Positions 26,239 to 36,639 of a stretch of DNA of 64,000 bases are shown piece by piece. A program made the position numbers and the translations under genes. The DNA comes from Limoniibacter endophyticus (GTDB lineage: Bacteria > Pseudomonadota > Alphaproteobacteria > Rhizobiales > Rhizobiaceae), in the NCBI RefSeq assembly GCF_014652835.1, contig NZ_BMZO01000009.1, forward strand, positions 167,675 to 231,674, read 5' to 3'. The notes under the pieces were generated by a model. It was given only the letters and a program-made list of their open reading frames with translations, was not told where the DNA came from and ran no database searches. Each line of letters starts with the position of its first letter. Position 1 is the first letter of the stretch.

Positions 26239-28155
26239 CTATGCCGAAACCGCTCGCCGATTGCGTTCATCGAGCGCCCTGCCTATTTCGTCCAGAACGT
26301 CGGGATCATCGATCGTGGGTGGCACAACCCACTCCCCGTTATTGGCAATCTTCTGCATGGTAGCGCGTAATATCTTGCCTGATCGGGTCTTTGGCAGGCG
26401 CAGCACCACGACAACCTTCTTCAATGCCGCAACCGCTCCGATCTTTTCGCGAATCGACGCTATGATTTCCTTCTCGATCTCTTCTTCCGTCTGACGTGCC
26501 CCCCGGTTGAGCACGATGAAGCCGCATGGCACCTGCCCTTTCAGCGGATCGCTGATGCCGATTACGGCACATTCGGCCACAGCCGGATGTTCAGCAACAA
26601 CCTCTTCCATAGCGCCCGTCGAAAGGCGGTGACCAGCAACATTGATGATATCATCGGTGCGCGACATGATGAAAAGATACCCATCCTTATCGATGAACCC
26701 TGCATCCGCGGTTTTATAGTAACCAGGAAATTCAGAAAGATAGGCCTCGAAGAAACGTGCGTCGGCGTTCCACAGCGTCGGCAGACACCCCGGCGGCAGT
26801 GGCAGTTTGATGACGACGTTGCCCAACGTGCCCGGCTTCTCGACCCGCCGACCTTCATCATCGAGAATATGCACCTCGAAACCGGGCATGATGACACCTG
26901 GCGACCCATAACGCTGTGGCAGAAGACCCAATCCGTACGGGTTCTGGCTGACTGGATAGCCGATCTCTGTCTGCCACCAGTGATCGACAACAGGTTTTCG
27001 AAGCTTGTCTTCCGCCCATTTCACCGTTTCGGGGTCCGCCCGCTCACCTGCCAGGAAGAGGCAACGGAAGGCCGAAAGGTCATATTTCCTGATGAATTCC
27101 CCGTCCGGATCCTCCTTCTTGATGGCGCGAAATGCCGTTGGAGCGGTAAAGAAGGAGCGCACCTTGTGTTCCGAGATGATACGCCAGAACGTACCGGCAT
27201 CCGGCGTGCCGACCGGCTTGCCCTCGAACAGGATTGTCGTCGCGCCGATCAGGAGTGGTCCGTAGACTATGTAGGAATGGCCCACTACCCAGCCGACATC
27301 GGACGCGGCCCAGAAGGTTTCGCCAGGTTCGATACCGAACTCATTGCCCATGGACCAGGCAAGCGCCACCATATGCCCGCCATTGTCGCGTACGACGCCC
27401 TTCGGCTGTCCCGTGGTTCCCGAAGTGTAAAGAATGTAGAGTGGATCTGTCGCCTGTACCGCCACGCAATCGGTAAAGCGCTTCTCAGCCTTCGCCGCGT
27501 CCACGGCCTCACGATAGTCAATGTCGCGCCCCTCCACGAGGTCACACTCCAGTTGCGGACGCTGGAGGATGATGCAGCAATCGGGCTCGTGCGTGCAGAG
27601 GTCTATCGCTCCGTCAAGCAACGGCTTGTAGGCGATGGTTCGTCCTGGTTCAATACCGCAGGAGGCGGAGATGATTGCTGCCGCCTTCACATCCTCGACT
27701 CGCGTCGCCAATTCTTTCGAGGCGAAGCCTCCGAAGACGACCGAATGGGGCGCACCGATCCGCGCACAGGCAAGCATGGCAAAGGCCGCCTCTGCAACCA
27801 TCGGCATATATATGACAACCGGGTCGCCCTTGCGGACACCCCGGTCGGTCAACACCGTCGCAAGCGCAGCTACCTCCTCATAAACCTCGTTGAACGTATA
27901 TTTGCGCAAAGCCCCTGTGATTGGACTATCATGGATCAGGGCGATCTGATCGCCGCGTCCGGCCGCGATATGACGGTCCAACGCGTTGTAGCAGGTATTG
28001 CACTCGGCACCGACGAACCAGCTCCCATACACGCCTGCATCCGGATCGAAAAGTTTGTTCCACGGCTTGATCCAATCGATCGCCTGCGCTGCATCCTCCC
28101 AGAATTTATCAGGGTTTTTCTGCCAGTTTGCATAGGTTTCGTGGTATCGCGACAC
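26239..28155 (-). CDS. prpE: Propionyl-CoA synthetase (acyl-CoA synthetase, PrpE)
   Basis: GTG 28155 follows GGGAGGAAAGCAGC and yields VSRYHETYANWQKNP, the usual PrpE N-terminus, so the upstream 28 codons are excluded. The 638-residue AMP-forming ligase has 'LYILYTSGTTGQPKGVVRDN' as the P-loop, 'YYKTADAGFIDKDGYLFIMS' with the A5-A8 hinge, and 'LPKTRSGKILRATMQKIA' with the catalytic, acetylation-sensitive lysine. It activates propionate (and less well acetate) to the CoA ester. It is divergent from the small membrane protein at 28334. No prp methylcitrate genes are nearby. Confidence 0.93.
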   Translation of the reverse strand: MSRYHETYANWQKNPDKFWEDAAQAIDWIKPWNKLFDPDAGVYGSWFVGAECNTCYNALDRHIAAGRGDQIALIHDSPITGALRKYTFNEVYEEVAALATVLTDRGVRKGDPVVIYMPMVAEAAFAMLACARIGAPHSVVFGGFASKELATRVEDVKAAAIISASCGIEPGRTIAYKPLLDGAIDLCTHEPDCCIILQRPQLECDLVEGRDIDYREAVDAAKAEKRFTDCVAVQATDPLYILYTSGTTGQPKGVVRDNGGHMVALAWSMGNEFGIEPGETFWAASDVGWVVGHSYIVYGPLLIGATTILFEGKPVGTPDAGTFWRIISEHKVRSFFTAPTAFRAIKKEDPDGEFIRKYDLSAFRCLFLAGERADPETVKWAEDKLRKPVVDHWWQTEIGYPVSQNPYGLGLLPQRYGSPGVIMPGFEVHILDDEGRRVEKPGTLGNVVIKLPLPPGCLPTLWNADARFFEAYLSEFPGYYKTADAGFIDKDGYLFIMSRTDDIINVAGHRLSTGAMEEVVAEHPAVAECAVIGISDPLKGQVPCGFIVLNRGARQTEEEIEKEIIASIREKIGAVAALKKVVVVLRLPKTRSGKILRATMQKIANNGEWVVPPTIDDPDVLDEIGRALDERNRRAVSA

Positions 28156-28333
28156 GCTGCTTTCCTCCCATTTCAAACCAACATCGGCGAAACGCCACGA
28201 TTGGCCCGGTGACTCTGGCGCGGTCTCTCCTCCCCGCACCGTCTCACAATGAGACTTGCTCTAAACAAGCGCCTTGTCCACTCCGACTAACGTTTGAGAT
28301 TGCAGCCTGGATGCAGGACGTGCAGAAAGAGCT

Positions 28334-28498
28334 ATGAGCAAAGTCGCCAGCCTTCTTTTTTTTATCGCCATGGTCATACAGGTCATCCGTCCGATCGGCC
28401 TTCCCGGACTGAAAAAGCGTGGCGATTTCTGGAAAATCGCGCTCTTTGCAATTTTCGCTGTCTCGCTGACAGCGGTGCTGCGGCCCGGCGGCCACTGA
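28334..28498 (+). CDS. Small membrane protein, 54 residues
   Basis: ATG 28334 (AGAAAGAGCT upstream) opens a 54-codon frame: MSKVASLLFFIAMVIQVIRP, a basic loop GLKKRGDFWK, then a second hydrophobic stretch IALFAIFAVSLTAVL. Two membrane helices with a basic turn make a plausible real gene although no family is recognised. It lies between divergent prpE and the antiporter gene. The overlapping minus-strand frames look like shadows. Confidence 0.6.
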   Translation: MSKVASLLFFIAMVIQVIRPIGLPGLKKRGDFWKIALFAIFAVSLTAVLRPGGH

Positions 28499-28599
28499 CG
28501 CTCCGAAAATCGTGATACCTTGACCAATTGCGCCTTCACTTCGCCCTAGTTCGTAATGCAAGATCAAGCAGATAAGACGGCGGGCGTTGCAGGCGATTC

Positions 28600-30414
28600 A
28601 TGGACCAGACAATTTATCTCATCACCCTCGTCGCTACGGTCCTTATCCTCGCTGCTGCCTTTTCCAGCCTCATCGCCTTTCGCTACGGTGCTCCGCTCCT
28701 GCTGCTCTTTCTTGGCATCGGGCTTATGGCGGGCCAAGATGGTTTCGGGCTGGTTTTCGACAACGCCCCGCTTGCATATTTCGTCGGTTCTCTGGCGCTT
28801 GCAGTTATCCTGTTCGATTCGGGTTTTTCGACACCTGTCTCCATGTTCAGACAGGCAGCATCCCCTGCCTTAACGCTCGCAACGTTCGGTGTGATCATCA
28901 CCACCCTGATCTTCGGCACCGCGACCTATTATCTGACCGACTTCAACTGGCTGGAATCCTTCCTCCTCGGCGCTTGCGTGTCTTCCACCGACGCTGCGGC
29001 CGTGTTCTTCCTGCTGCGCGCCGGCAATCTCACATTGAGAGACAGGGTGCGCTCCACGCTCGAGGTGGAATCCGGCACAAACGATCCGATCGCCATCTTC
29101 CTGACGCTGACGCTGGTCCACATCATCTCGATCGGCAACATTCCGGAAACCAGTGCAGTTCTGACCGATATAGTCGTCGGCTTTCTGCGCTCGATGGGCG
29201 TCGGTATCATCGCCGGCTTTATCGGCGGACACTTGATCGTGCGCCTCATCAACGAGTTGAAGCTCGACACCGGACTTCTGCCGATCTTCGCGCTGGCGTT
29301 GTCGCTATTGCTTTTTGCGGCCACCGGCACCATCGGCGGCTCGGGCTTTCTCGCCGTCTATATTGCCGGGCTTGTCGCGGGCAACACGAGCTTGCGCGGA
29401 TCGAAGAGCCTCGAACGTTTTCAGGCCGGCATGTCGTGGCTGGCGCAAATCATCATGTTTCTGGTGCTTGGCCTCTATGCAACGCCGTCACAATTCGTCG
29501 CCATCCTGCCTGTCGCGCTGGTGCTCGGTGTGTTTCTGATCTTCATCGCGCGTCCGATCGCAGTCTCCCTGTCGCTTGTCCCTTTCCGCTTCTCGCGTAC
29601 CGAAAACGCATTCCTTTCCTTCGTCGGCTTGCGCGGGTCCGTCTCTATATTGCTCGCGTTGACGCCGGTCATCAACGGGCTGGAGAATGGCCCTGACATC
29701 TTCAACATTGCCTTTATCGTTGTTCTGGTTTCCCTGATCGTTCAGGGTTGGTCCATCGGTCCGCTGGCTCGACGCTTGTCACTGCTCGTACCACCCCGCA
29801 GCGGGCCTCTCGAAAAGGTGGAGCTTGAACTGCCGGGTTCGGCGCATCACGAGCTTCTAACGTATACAGTGGTCCCAGGAAGCCCCGTCACCCGTGGTGA
29901 GCGCATTCCGCGCTGGGCTCGCCCGTCGCTCGTCGTGCGCGATGGAAAGTCGATGAAGCTCAACGAATACGGCCGTCTGATTGCCGGCGATCGGGTCTAT
30001 ATTTTCGTGCATGACCGCTATCCGCGCCTCCTGGACCGGCTCTTTGCCAGCCCCGCCGAGGTCGACCCTGAAGATGAGGATTTCTTCGGCACGTTTACTA
30101 TTGATCCCAATAAGCCCGCAGCCATTCTGGAACAGATATATGGCATTGAGCTAAGGCCGGAACATCGCGACCTGACCATAGCTGCCCTTATGAGACGGAA
30201 GCTGGAAGGGTTTGTCGAATATGGTGACCGCCTGCCGCTGCAGTCGATCGAGCTTATTGTAAGAGATGTCGACGAAAATGGCGAAATCACAGCTCTCGGA
30301 CTTTCCGTCGATCCACCCGCTCCGCCGCCGAGCGTCCCGGTCTATGTCTCACTCAACGAAGCGCTCGACCGGCTGCGCATATGGATAAACGCCAAAAGAC
30401 AAAGCCGGGGTTGA
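28600..30414 (+). CDS. cvrA: Potassium/proton antiporter (CPA1 family, CvrA/NhaP2-like)
   Basis: The 604-residue protein starts with 12-13 membrane helices of a monovalent cation:proton antiporter. The acidic ion-binding region is '[13 protein letters not shown]' and '[20 protein letters not shown]'. From about residue 410 there is a TrkA-C domain ([16 protein letters not shown]...[12 protein letters not shown]), then a CorC/HlyC-type C-terminal domain (about 505-590). This three-part architecture is that of NhaP2/CvrA, which exports K+ or Na+ in exchange for H+ and supports osmotic and pH tolerance. It is complete. It ends about 100 bases before pgk. Confidence 0.92.
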   Translation: MDQTIYLITLVATVLILAAAFSSLIAFRYGAPLLLLFLGIGLMAGQDGFGLVFDNAPLAYFVGSLALAVILFDSGFSTPVSMFRQAASPALTLATFGVIITTLIFGTATYYLTDFNWLESFLLGACVSSTDAAAVFFLLRAGNLTLRDRVRSTLEVESGTNDPIAIFLTLTLVHIISIGNIPETSAVLTDIVVGFLRSMGVGIIAGFIGGHLIVRLINELKLDTGLLPIFALALSLLLFAATGTIGGSGFLAVYIAGLVAGNTSLRGSKSLERFQAGMSWLAQIIMFLVLGLYATPSQFVAILPVALVLGVFLIFIARPIAVSLSLVPFRFSRTENAFLSFVGLRGSVSILLALTPVINGLENGPDIFNIAFIVVLVSLIVQGWSIGPLARRLSLLVPPRSGPLEKVELELPGSAHHELLTYTVVPGSPVTRGERIPRWARPSLVVRDGKSMKLNEYGRLIAGDRVYIFVHDRYPRLLDRLFASPAEVDPEDEDFFGTFTIDPNKPAAILEQIYGIELRPEHRDLTIAALMRRKLEGFVEYGDRLPLQSIELIVRDVDENGEITALGLSVDPPAPPPSVPVYVSLNEALDRLRIWINAKRQSRG

Positions 30415-30515
30415 AGCGCAAATCGATTTTGTCGTACGCCGGAAGAGGAAATAGCTTCACAGCAGCGATTGTCACGCTAATGTCGCGCCCAAACAGTGCA
30501 TTAGAGGATTTGACC

Positions 30516-31715
30516 ATGGCAGGTTTCAAGACGCTCGACAATCTGGGTGATATTCGTGGCAAGCGCATTCTCGTACGCGTCGATCTCAATGTTCCCTTTG
30601 CCGATGGCAAGGTGACGGACGCCACCCGTATCGAGCGCGTTGCTCCGACCGTGCTGGAACTGGCCCAAAAAGGCGCCAAGGTCGTGCTTCTTGCCCATTT
30701 CGGTCGCCCGAAAGGCGAACGCAATGCCGAGATGTCGCTTGAACCTATCGCAGAAGCAGCCGCAAAGGTCTTCCAGCGTGACGTCGCTTTTGCACCCGAC
30801 TGCGTTGGCGCGGCCACGAAGCACATGATCGAGGCCTTGCCGGAAGGTGGCATCGTACTTCTGGAGAACACCCGCTTTCACAAGGGCGAGGAGAAAAACG
30901 ATCCGGCTTTCAGCGCGCAATTGGCCGAGAATGGTGATATTTTCGTCGCCGACGCCTTCTCGGCAGCCCATCGTGCTCACGCCTCGACCGAAGGTCTGGC
31001 GCATTACCTGCCTGCCTATGCTGGCCGCACCATGCAGGCCGAGCTGGAAGCACTGGAGAACGGGCTTGGCAATCCATCCCGCCCGGTAATGGCTATCGTG
31101 GGCGGCGCCAAGGTTTCCACCAAGATCGACCTTCTGGAGAATCTGGTGACGAAGGTAGACATGTTGGCCATCGGCGGCGGCATGGCCAATACTTTCCTCG
31201 CAGCTCAGGGTATCAATGTCGGCAAGTCGCTGTGCGAACATGATCTGGCCGACACTGCGCGCACCATCTTAGCCAAGGCCAAGGACAGCGGCTGTCGCAT
31301 TATTCTGCCAAGCGACTGCGTCGTCGCGCAAGAGTTCAAGGCCAATGCGGCACATGAGACCGTCGCCAGTACCGCAGTACCAGCCGATGCAATGATCCTC
31401 GACGCCGGGCTTGCAACGACACAAGAAATCAACGCCGCTATTGATCAGTCAAAGACATTGGTCTGGAACGGCCCGCTTGGTGCCTTCGAACTGGAGCCCT
31501 TCGATGCCGCGACCGTTGCTGCTGCGCGCCATGCGGCGCGACGCACGCAAGCGGGCGAACTGGTTTCCGTCGCCGGCGGCGGCGACACGGTATCGGCTCT
31601 CAACCACGCGGGTGTCGGGGAAACCTTTACCTATGTGTCAACCGCCGGCGGCGCCTTCCTCGAATGGATGGAAGGCAAGCCCCTGCCGGGCGTCGATGTT
31701 CTGAAGGGTGACTGA
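30516..31715 (+). CDS. pgk: Phosphoglycerate kinase
   Basis: ATG 30516 with AGAGGATT upstream gives 399 residues; the longer frame from 30381 has no homology. Landmarks are '[20 protein letters not shown]', '[13 protein letters not shown]', the hinge '[17 protein letters not shown]' and the nucleotide loop '[19 protein letters not shown]'. It interconverts 1,3-bisphosphoglycerate and 3-phosphoglycerate with ATP formation. It is upstream of class I aldolase. In many Rhizobiales tkt and gap lie immediately before pgk; here they are 21 kb away on the other strand. Confidence 0.97.
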   Translation: MAGFKTLDNLGDIRGKRILVRVDLNVPFADGKVTDATRIERVAPTVLELAQKGAKVVLLAHFGRPKGERNAEMSLEPIAEAAAKVFQRDVAFAPDCVGAATKHMIEALPEGGIVLLENTRFHKGEEKNDPAFSAQLAENGDIFVADAFSAAHRAHASTEGLAHYLPAYAGRTMQAELEALENGLGNPSRPVMAIVGGAKVSTKIDLLENLVTKVDMLAIGGGMANTFLAAQGINVGKSLCEHDLADTARTILAKAKDSGCRIILPSDCVVAQEFKANAAHETVASTAVPADAMILDAGLATTQEINAAIDQSKTLVWNGPLGAFELEPFDAATVAAARHAARRTQAGELVSVAGGGDTVSALNHAGVGETFTYVSTAGGAFLEWMEGKPLPGVDVLKGD

Positions 31716-31730
31716 TCCGATACCAACTGC

Positions 31731-31752
31731 GGCAGGCTCCTGCTGGCCTGCC
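31731..31752 (+). terminator. Stem-loop after pgk
   Basis: GGCAGGC and GCCTGCC pair around an eight-base loop 16 bases after the pgk stop, followed by TCAACACCTTTT. Possible weak terminator before the fba leader. Confidence 0.5.
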
Positions 31753-31932
31753 TCAACACCTTTTAATCGTTTGATTTTTCACTTTTCGAATCCCTAAGAA
31801 ATAACAAACAGTTTCAATCGATTAAGCGTTGGAACCGCCATTCCGCTTGTCATATTCTTCTGGTATTCGCGATTTCAACCCGTAATAGCGCCTAAGCAGA
31901 GTCTGCCTGGCGCATGGCATCAGGAGAGATGA

Positions 31933-32958
31933 ATGACTGAACGTCTTGAGGATATTGCAGCTGCGATGGTCACTGAGGGCAAGGGCATCCTTGCTGCCGA
32001 CGAAAGCTCCGGCACGATCAAGAAGCGGTTCGATTCCATCGGCGTTGAGTCGACCGAGGAAAATCGTCGCGATTATCGCGAAATGCTTTTCCGTGCCGAC
32101 GACGCCATGAAGAATTATATATCGGGCGTTATTCTCTATGACGAGACGTTACGCCAGAAGGCCAAGGACGGCACGCCGCTTGCCGAAATCATCCGCGCTG
32201 CCGGTTCCGTTCCGGGCATCAAGGTCGATGCAGGAGCTAAGGCGCTTGCGGGTTTCCCGGGCGAAACTATAACCGAAGGTCTTGATGGCCTCCGTGAACG
32301 TCTTAATGAATATTACGGCCTCGGCGCACGGTTCGCAAAATGGCGCGGCGTCATTTCGATCTCCGAAACGACCCCCACATGGGGCTGCGTCAAGCAGAAC
32401 GCGCAAGCACTGGCCCGCTACGCTGCTCTATGCCAGGAAGCAGGCATCGTGCCGATCGTAGAGCCAGAAGTTCTCATGGATGGCGACAACGCCACGCACT
32501 CGATCGACCGTTGTTATGAAGTTACCGAGTGGGTGCTCAACACGGTCTTTGACGAATTGTTCGATGCGCGTGTAAAGCTCGAAGGCATGGTGCTGAAGCC
32601 CAACATGGTCATCGACGGGAAGAAGGCGCGTAAGGCATCCCAGGAAGAAGTCGCCGAAAAGACCGTTCGCGTTCTGAAATCCACTGTTCCGTCCGCTGTT
32701 CCGGGCATTGCTTTCCTGTCTGGCGGCCAGTCGGACGAGGAAGCTACGGCGCATCTTTCGATCATGAACCAGAACTATGACCTGCCCTGGGCATTGACCT
32801 TCTCCTATGGCCGCGCCCTACAGGCCGCGGCCCTCAAGGCATGGGGTGGCAAAAGCGAGAACGTTGCTGCCGGTCAGCGCGCCTTCACGCACCGCGCCCG
32901 TATGAACGGCCTTGCCGCAACCGGCAAGTGGACGCAGGACCTGGAACAAGCCGCCTGA
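31933..32958 (+). CDS. fba: Class I fructose-bisphosphate aldolase
   Basis: The 341-residue enzyme cleaves fructose-1,6-bisphosphate to glyceraldehyde-3-phosphate and dihydroxyacetone phosphate. It is the metazoan-type class I enzyme: 'GKGILAADESSGTIKKRFDS' near the start, 'GIVPIVEPEV' in the barrel, the Schiff-base lysine in 'GMVLKPNMV', and 'GIAFLSGGQSDEEATAHLS'. GGAG precedes the ATG. It follows pgk by 217 bases, with its own leader and probable promoter, and ends in a strong hairpin. Confidence 0.96.
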   Translation: MTERLEDIAAAMVTEGKGILAADESSGTIKKRFDSIGVESTEENRRDYREMLFRADDAMKNYISGVILYDETLRQKAKDGTPLAEIIRAAGSVPGIKVDAGAKALAGFPGETITEGLDGLRERLNEYYGLGARFAKWRGVISISETTPTWGCVKQNAQALARYAALCQEAGIVPIVEPEVLMDGDNATHSIDRCYEVTEWVLNTVFDELFDARVKLEGMVLKPNMVIDGKKARKASQEEVAEKTVRVLKSTVPSAVPGIAFLSGGQSDEEATAHLSIMNQNYDLPWALTFSYGRALQAAALKAWGGKSENVAAGQRAFTHRARMNGLAATGKWTQDLEQAA

Positions 32959-32977
32959 TCCTGCAAAAGCGAACGAA

Positions 32978-33006
32978 GAATGCGCGCGGGGACCCGGCGC
33001 GCATTC
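32978..33006. terminator. Stem-loop between fba and bdhA
   Basis: GAATGCGCGC and GCGCGCATTC pair perfectly around a nine-base loop. It lies between convergent fba and the 3-hydroxybutyrate dehydrogenase gene and probably serves both. Confidence 0.75.
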
Positions 33007-33010
33007 CTGT

Positions 33011-33808
33011 TTACATCGCTGTCCAGCCACCGTCGACGGAAAGTGTAGTTCCGGTAATGGATGCAGCCCCTTCGGACGCCAGGAAGGTGCAGGCGGCAGC
33101 GATTTCTTCCACCGTCACGAAGCGGCGCGTCGGCTGGCGGGCCAGAATGATCTCCCGCTCCACGGTCTCCCTATTCATCTTGTTAAGCGCCATCTGATCG
33201 GGGATTTGCGCCTCGACCAAAGGCGTCAGCACGAAGCCGGGGCATACAGCATTGCAAGTGATGCCATTCTCCGCGACCTCCAGAGCAACCGATTTAGTCA
33301 TGCCGACCAGACCGTGCTTGGCGGCAATATAGGCCGACTTGAAGGGTGAGGCGACAAGACCGTGAGCAGAGGCAATGTTGATGATGCGTCCTGCCCCCGC
33401 TTTTTTCATCAATGGAATGGCGGCGGCAATAGTGTGAAAGGCCGAATTGAGATTGATCGCAATAATGCGATTCCATTGATCGACCGGGAAATTGTCAATT
33501 GCCGCCATATGTTGCACACCGGCATTGTTGACGAGAATATCGACCGAGCCAAATTCCGACATGCAGTTCGCCACAAGCTTGCGTGCCGCATCGCCATCCA
33601 CCATGTCCGCCCCAAGATATACGCATTTCACGCCATGGTCTTCGGCAAGCCCGGCAGCAAGCGCACGATCCTCTTCTCCGTTAGTGAAAGAATTGAGGGC
33701 AACATTGGCACCCTGCTGCGCAAAGGCAACAGCGATCGCCAATCCGATTCCGGAGGTCGAGCCCGTGACAAGCGCTGTTTTTCCGGAAAATTGCGACGAA
33801 ATCTGCAT
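33011..33808 (-). CDS. bdhA: 3-hydroxybutyrate dehydrogenase (SDR family)
   Basis: The 265-residue short-chain dehydrogenase has the cofactor loop 'TGSTSGIGLAIAVAFAQQGA', 'DILVNNAGVQHMA', and the catalytic Ser-Tyr-Lys (IASAHGL then SAYIAAKHG). The sequence closely resembles BdhA enzymes that oxidise D-3-hydroxybutyrate to acetoacetate with NAD. This links to polyhydroxybutyrate degradation, consistent with phaR and phbA 5-7 kb away. GGGAGGAG precedes the ATG. It is complete. Confidence 0.92.
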   Translation of the reverse strand: MQISSQFSGKTALVTGSTSGIGLAIAVAFAQQGANVALNSFTNGEEDRALAAGLAEDHGVKCVYLGADMVDGDAARKLVANCMSEFGSVDILVNNAGVQHMAAIDNFPVDQWNRIIAINLNSAFHTIAAAIPLMKKAGAGRIINIASAHGLVASPFKSAYIAAKHGLVGMTKSVALEVAENGITCNAVCPGFVLTPLVEAQIPDQMALNKMNRETVEREIILARQPTRRFVTVEEIAAACTFLASEGAASITGTTLSVDGGWTAM

Positions 33809-33956
33809 GCAAAAACTCCTCCCGATATGTCTGCGTCGCGGCTTCGGCGAAGCAATCGGAAGGAGCTTAATTCAAGAAAACGAGAATGCGAACCGCTCAC
33901 TCATCATGCGCGGCCTGTTCGCATCTAACCCGCTTTGTAAAATAGGATGTGTAGAA

Positions 33957-34199
33957 TCAACCGCGTGTGCGCTTTGGCAGCAGGCCTTCCCGCTGGGCGG
34001 CCTTCCGCGCCAGCTTGCGAGCGCGGCGTACGCCTTCAGCCGCCTGGCGTGCACGCTTTTCGGATGGCTTTTCGTAAGCGCGGCGCAGGCGAATCTCGCG
34101 GAAGACGCCTTCACGCTGGAGCTTCTTTTTCAGGACGCGCAGCGCCTGTTCGACATTATTTTCTCTAACGATAACTTGCAAAACCTGATGTTCCTCCAT
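33957..34199 (-). CDS. rpsU: 30S ribosomal protein S21
   Basis: The product contains the S21 core '[20 protein letters not shown]' followed by '[20 protein letters not shown]' and a long basic tail typical of alphaproteobacteria. The start is uncertain: ATG 34199 gives 80 residues, but the GGAGG within its first codons lies 11 bases before an in-frame TTG at 34181 that would begin at LQVIVREN, closer to the usual S21 N-terminus. S21 sits near the 3' end of 16S rRNA and aids initiation. It is divergent from ispG. Confidence 0.92.
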   Translation of the reverse strand: MEEHQVLQVIVRENNVEQALRVLKKKLQREGVFREIRLRRAYEKPSEKRARQAAEGVRRARKLARKAAQREGLLPKRTRG

Positions 34200-34471
34200 G
34201 CGGAAGTTCGAAATTGGACTTGAAGGGTGATAGATCGCCGCGACAAGGCAGCGCATGCACTATCGAAGAGTGCTCACACCAATTATATAGCACAGCTCGC
34301 CAGGATTTACACCCAGGACAAAGAATTTGCCTTAAAACTGTCAGGAAAGCCTGCGATGAGCGGCATCCATCCTGGTGTTTTCTGCTGCTCGTCTGCTCTG
34401 AAAATGGCCTATTGGAGGCTTTTCCGTTGACATCGCGCCAGCAATCCTCCACCTCAGGAGCGAGTAGACTG

Positions 34472-35749
34472 ATGAATGAGGTTTCCCCGGTCATGACCGG
34501 CTATTTCTCCTCGCCTTTTCCACGACGCGTTTCCGTCGCCGTTCCTGTCGGATCGGTGAAGGTCGGCGGCAACAATCCGGTCGTCGTGCAGTCGATGACC
34601 AATACAGACACGGCGGATATCGACGCGACGGTCGCTCAGGTTGCGGCGCTGCATAAGGCCGGCTCGGAAATCGTGCGCATCACTGTTGATCGCGACGAAA
34701 GTGCTGCTGCTGTGCCGCATATTCGCGAACGCCTGGAGAGGCTTGGCATGGATGTGCCACTGGTTGGAGACTTCCATTATATCGGTCATAAGCTCCTTTC
34801 CGACCACCCGGCTTGCGCGGAAGCGCTGGCGAAATATCGCATCAACCCGGGCAATGTCGGCTTCAAGGACAAAAAGGACAAGCAGTTCGCCGACATTATC
34901 GAACTGGCAATACGCTATGACAAGCCGGTCCGTATCGGTGTCAACTGGGGCTCGCTCGATCAAGAGCTGCTAACTCGGCTGATGGATGAGAACCAGCGTA
35001 GCCTGCGCCCGATGGGTGCCGACGATGTGACGCGCGAAGCAATCGTGCAGTCTGCTCTGCTTTCGGCTGAACTTGCCGAGGAGATAGGCCTGCCGCGCGA
35101 ACGTATCATCCTTTCGGCCAAGGTGAGCCGGGTGCAGGACCTCATCGCGGTGTACACTATGCTGGCGCAGCGCTCCAATCACGCGCTCCATCTGGGTCTT
35201 ACCGAGGCGGGCATGGGAACGAAGGGTATCGTCGCCTCGTCCGCCTCCATGGGCATCCTGCTCCAGCAGGGTATTGGCGACACGATCCGTATTTCCCTGA
35301 CACCGGAGCCAGGTGGAGACCGGACGCGGGAAGTTCAGGTTTCGCAAGAACTTCTGCAGACGATGGGGTTTCGTCAGTTTGTACCGATCGTGGCTGCCTG
35401 TCCCGGCTGCGGCCGCACCACATCGACAGTTTTTCAGGAACTCGCGCAGAAAATCCAGGCCGATATCCGCAAGAACATGCCGGTGTGGCGGGAGAAATAT
35501 CCTGGCGTCGAGGACCTCAAGGTTGCGGTCATGGGCTGTATCGTCAACGGACCGGGCGAATCCAAACATGCCGATATCGGTATCTCGCTTCCAGGAACTG
35601 GCGAAACGCCCTCGGCGCCTGTCTTCATCGATGGTCAGAAGGCAACGACGCTACGCGGCCCCAACATCGCATCAGACTTCGAAAGGATGGTCGCCGACTA
35701 TATCGAAGCACGCTATGGCCGCGGCAAAGAGCGGCTTGCTGCCGAATAA
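34472..35749 (+). CDS. ispG: 4-hydroxy-3-methylbut-2-enyl-diphosphate synthase
   Basis: The 425-residue enzyme catalyses the penultimate step of the MEP isoprenoid pathway. It starts in effect at '[20 protein letters not shown]', has '[11 protein letters not shown]' in the barrel, and supplies the [4Fe-4S] cysteines in '[13 protein letters not shown]' and '[17 protein letters not shown]'. ATG 34472 has AGGAG about 11 bases upstream; the frame continues far upstream without homology. The isoprenoid theme returns with the farnesyl diphosphate synthase gene 0.9 kb downstream. Confidence 0.96.
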   Translation: MNEVSPVMTGYFSSPFPRRVSVAVPVGSVKVGGNNPVVVQSMTNTDTADIDATVAQVAALHKAGSEIVRITVDRDESAAAVPHIRERLERLGMDVPLVGDFHYIGHKLLSDHPACAEALAKYRINPGNVGFKDKKDKQFADIIELAIRYDKPVRIGVNWGSLDQELLTRLMDENQRSLRPMGADDVTREAIVQSALLSAELAEEIGLPRERIILSAKVSRVQDLIAVYTMLAQRSNHALHLGLTEAGMGTKGIVASSASMGILLQQGIGDTIRISLTPEPGGDRTREVQVSQELLQTMGFRQFVPIVAACPGCGRTTSTVFQELAQKIQADIRKNMPVWREKYPGVEDLKVAVMGCIVNGPGESKHADIGISLPGTGETPSAPVFIDGQKATTLRGPNIASDFERMVADYIEARYGRGKERLAAE

Positions 35750-35760
35750 GGATCTGATGG

Positions 35761-36603
35761 ATGACGGCGCTTCTCCGGATTGTGCTGTCGTCACTGATTA
35801 TCCTTGCTGCATGGCGCGCATACAGTGCTGAGCGCCCTGCCCTCAAGCCCATCGAGCAGATCTGCTATCTCATTGCCGATCACGCCGACCGAAATGCGTT
35901 ACCCCGTGCCTTCTTCGCCCGCCTGATATGGAAGGAGAGCCGCTTCGATGCCAAAGCGATCAGCCCCATGGGCGCGCAGGGCATCGCTCAGTTCATGCCG
36001 GGAACGGCGAAGTTGCGAGGGCTCGCGGACCCGTTTGAGCCCACACAGGCGATCGCAGCTTCCGCCCATTATCTTGCTGATTTAAAACGCGTCTTTGGTA
36101 ATCTCGGCTTGGCAGCAGCCGCGTATAATGCCGGTGAAGGTCGCGTCTCGCGCTGGCTTTCCTCAGGCGGTTATCTGCCGCTTGAAACCGAAAACTACGT
36201 GCTCGACATAATGGGCGAAGCTGCCGACAGCTTCACCGATCGCGCTTATCAGGGCAAGGTTAGTCCTCTGGAGAAGGATGCTGCGTTCGAGCAGAGCTGT
36301 CTGCGCCTTCCCATTGTATTGTCCCGCACAACTCCCATGGCCGCCGTCAAACCAAAGCCGTGGGGCATCCAGGTAGCCGGCAATCCGCGTCAAGCCGCTG
36401 CGATCCGCCAATGGGAGCGTGTGCGGGTGAAGCTGCCGCAGGATTTGCGTGGCCTGAAACCCCATGTCTCCCGGACCCGCGGCGCATTAGGGCGTGGCGC
36501 CTACGCCGTTCGCCTCGGTGCAGATACCCGTGCCGCAGCCGACAGGATCTGTGCGCAGATCAAATCCAATGGCGGCTCCTGTGTCGTCACGAAGAACCGC
36601 TGA
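35761..36603 (+). CDS. Lytic murein transglycosylase (SLT family)
   Basis: The 280-residue protein has an N-terminal signal sequence (LLRIVLSSLIILAAWRAYSA), then a Slt/goose-lysozyme-like catalytic domain: 'FFARLIWKESRFDAKAISPM' with the catalytic glutamate, 'GAQGIAQFMPGTAKLRGL', and 'AAAYNAGEGRVSRWL'. The C-terminal 80 residues are a basic linker and a SPOR-like beta segment (YAVRLGADTRAAADRICAQI). It cleaves peptidoglycan in the periplasm. It follows ispG by 11 bases, so the two are probably co-transcribed. Confidence 0.9.
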   Translation: MTALLRIVLSSLIILAAWRAYSAERPALKPIEQICYLIADHADRNALPRAFFARLIWKESRFDAKAISPMGAQGIAQFMPGTAKLRGLADPFEPTQAIAASAHYLADLKRVFGNLGLAAAAYNAGEGRVSRWLSSGGYLPLETENYVLDIMGEAADSFTDRAYQGKVSPLEKDAAFEQSCLRLPIVLSRTTPMAAVKPKPWGIQVAGNPRQAAAIRQWERVRVKLPQDLRGLKPHVSRTRGALGRGAYAVRLGADTRAAADRICAQIKSNGGSCVVTKNR

Positions 36604-36639
36604 GGCAATCGGCGCGCCCATTGGAAGCGGTGGCGGAAG

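Noticed and set aside
26587..28212. Long plus-strand frame of 541 codons
   Set aside because: It is the antisense shadow of prpE; translation is rich in R/H/D with no family and no ribosome site.
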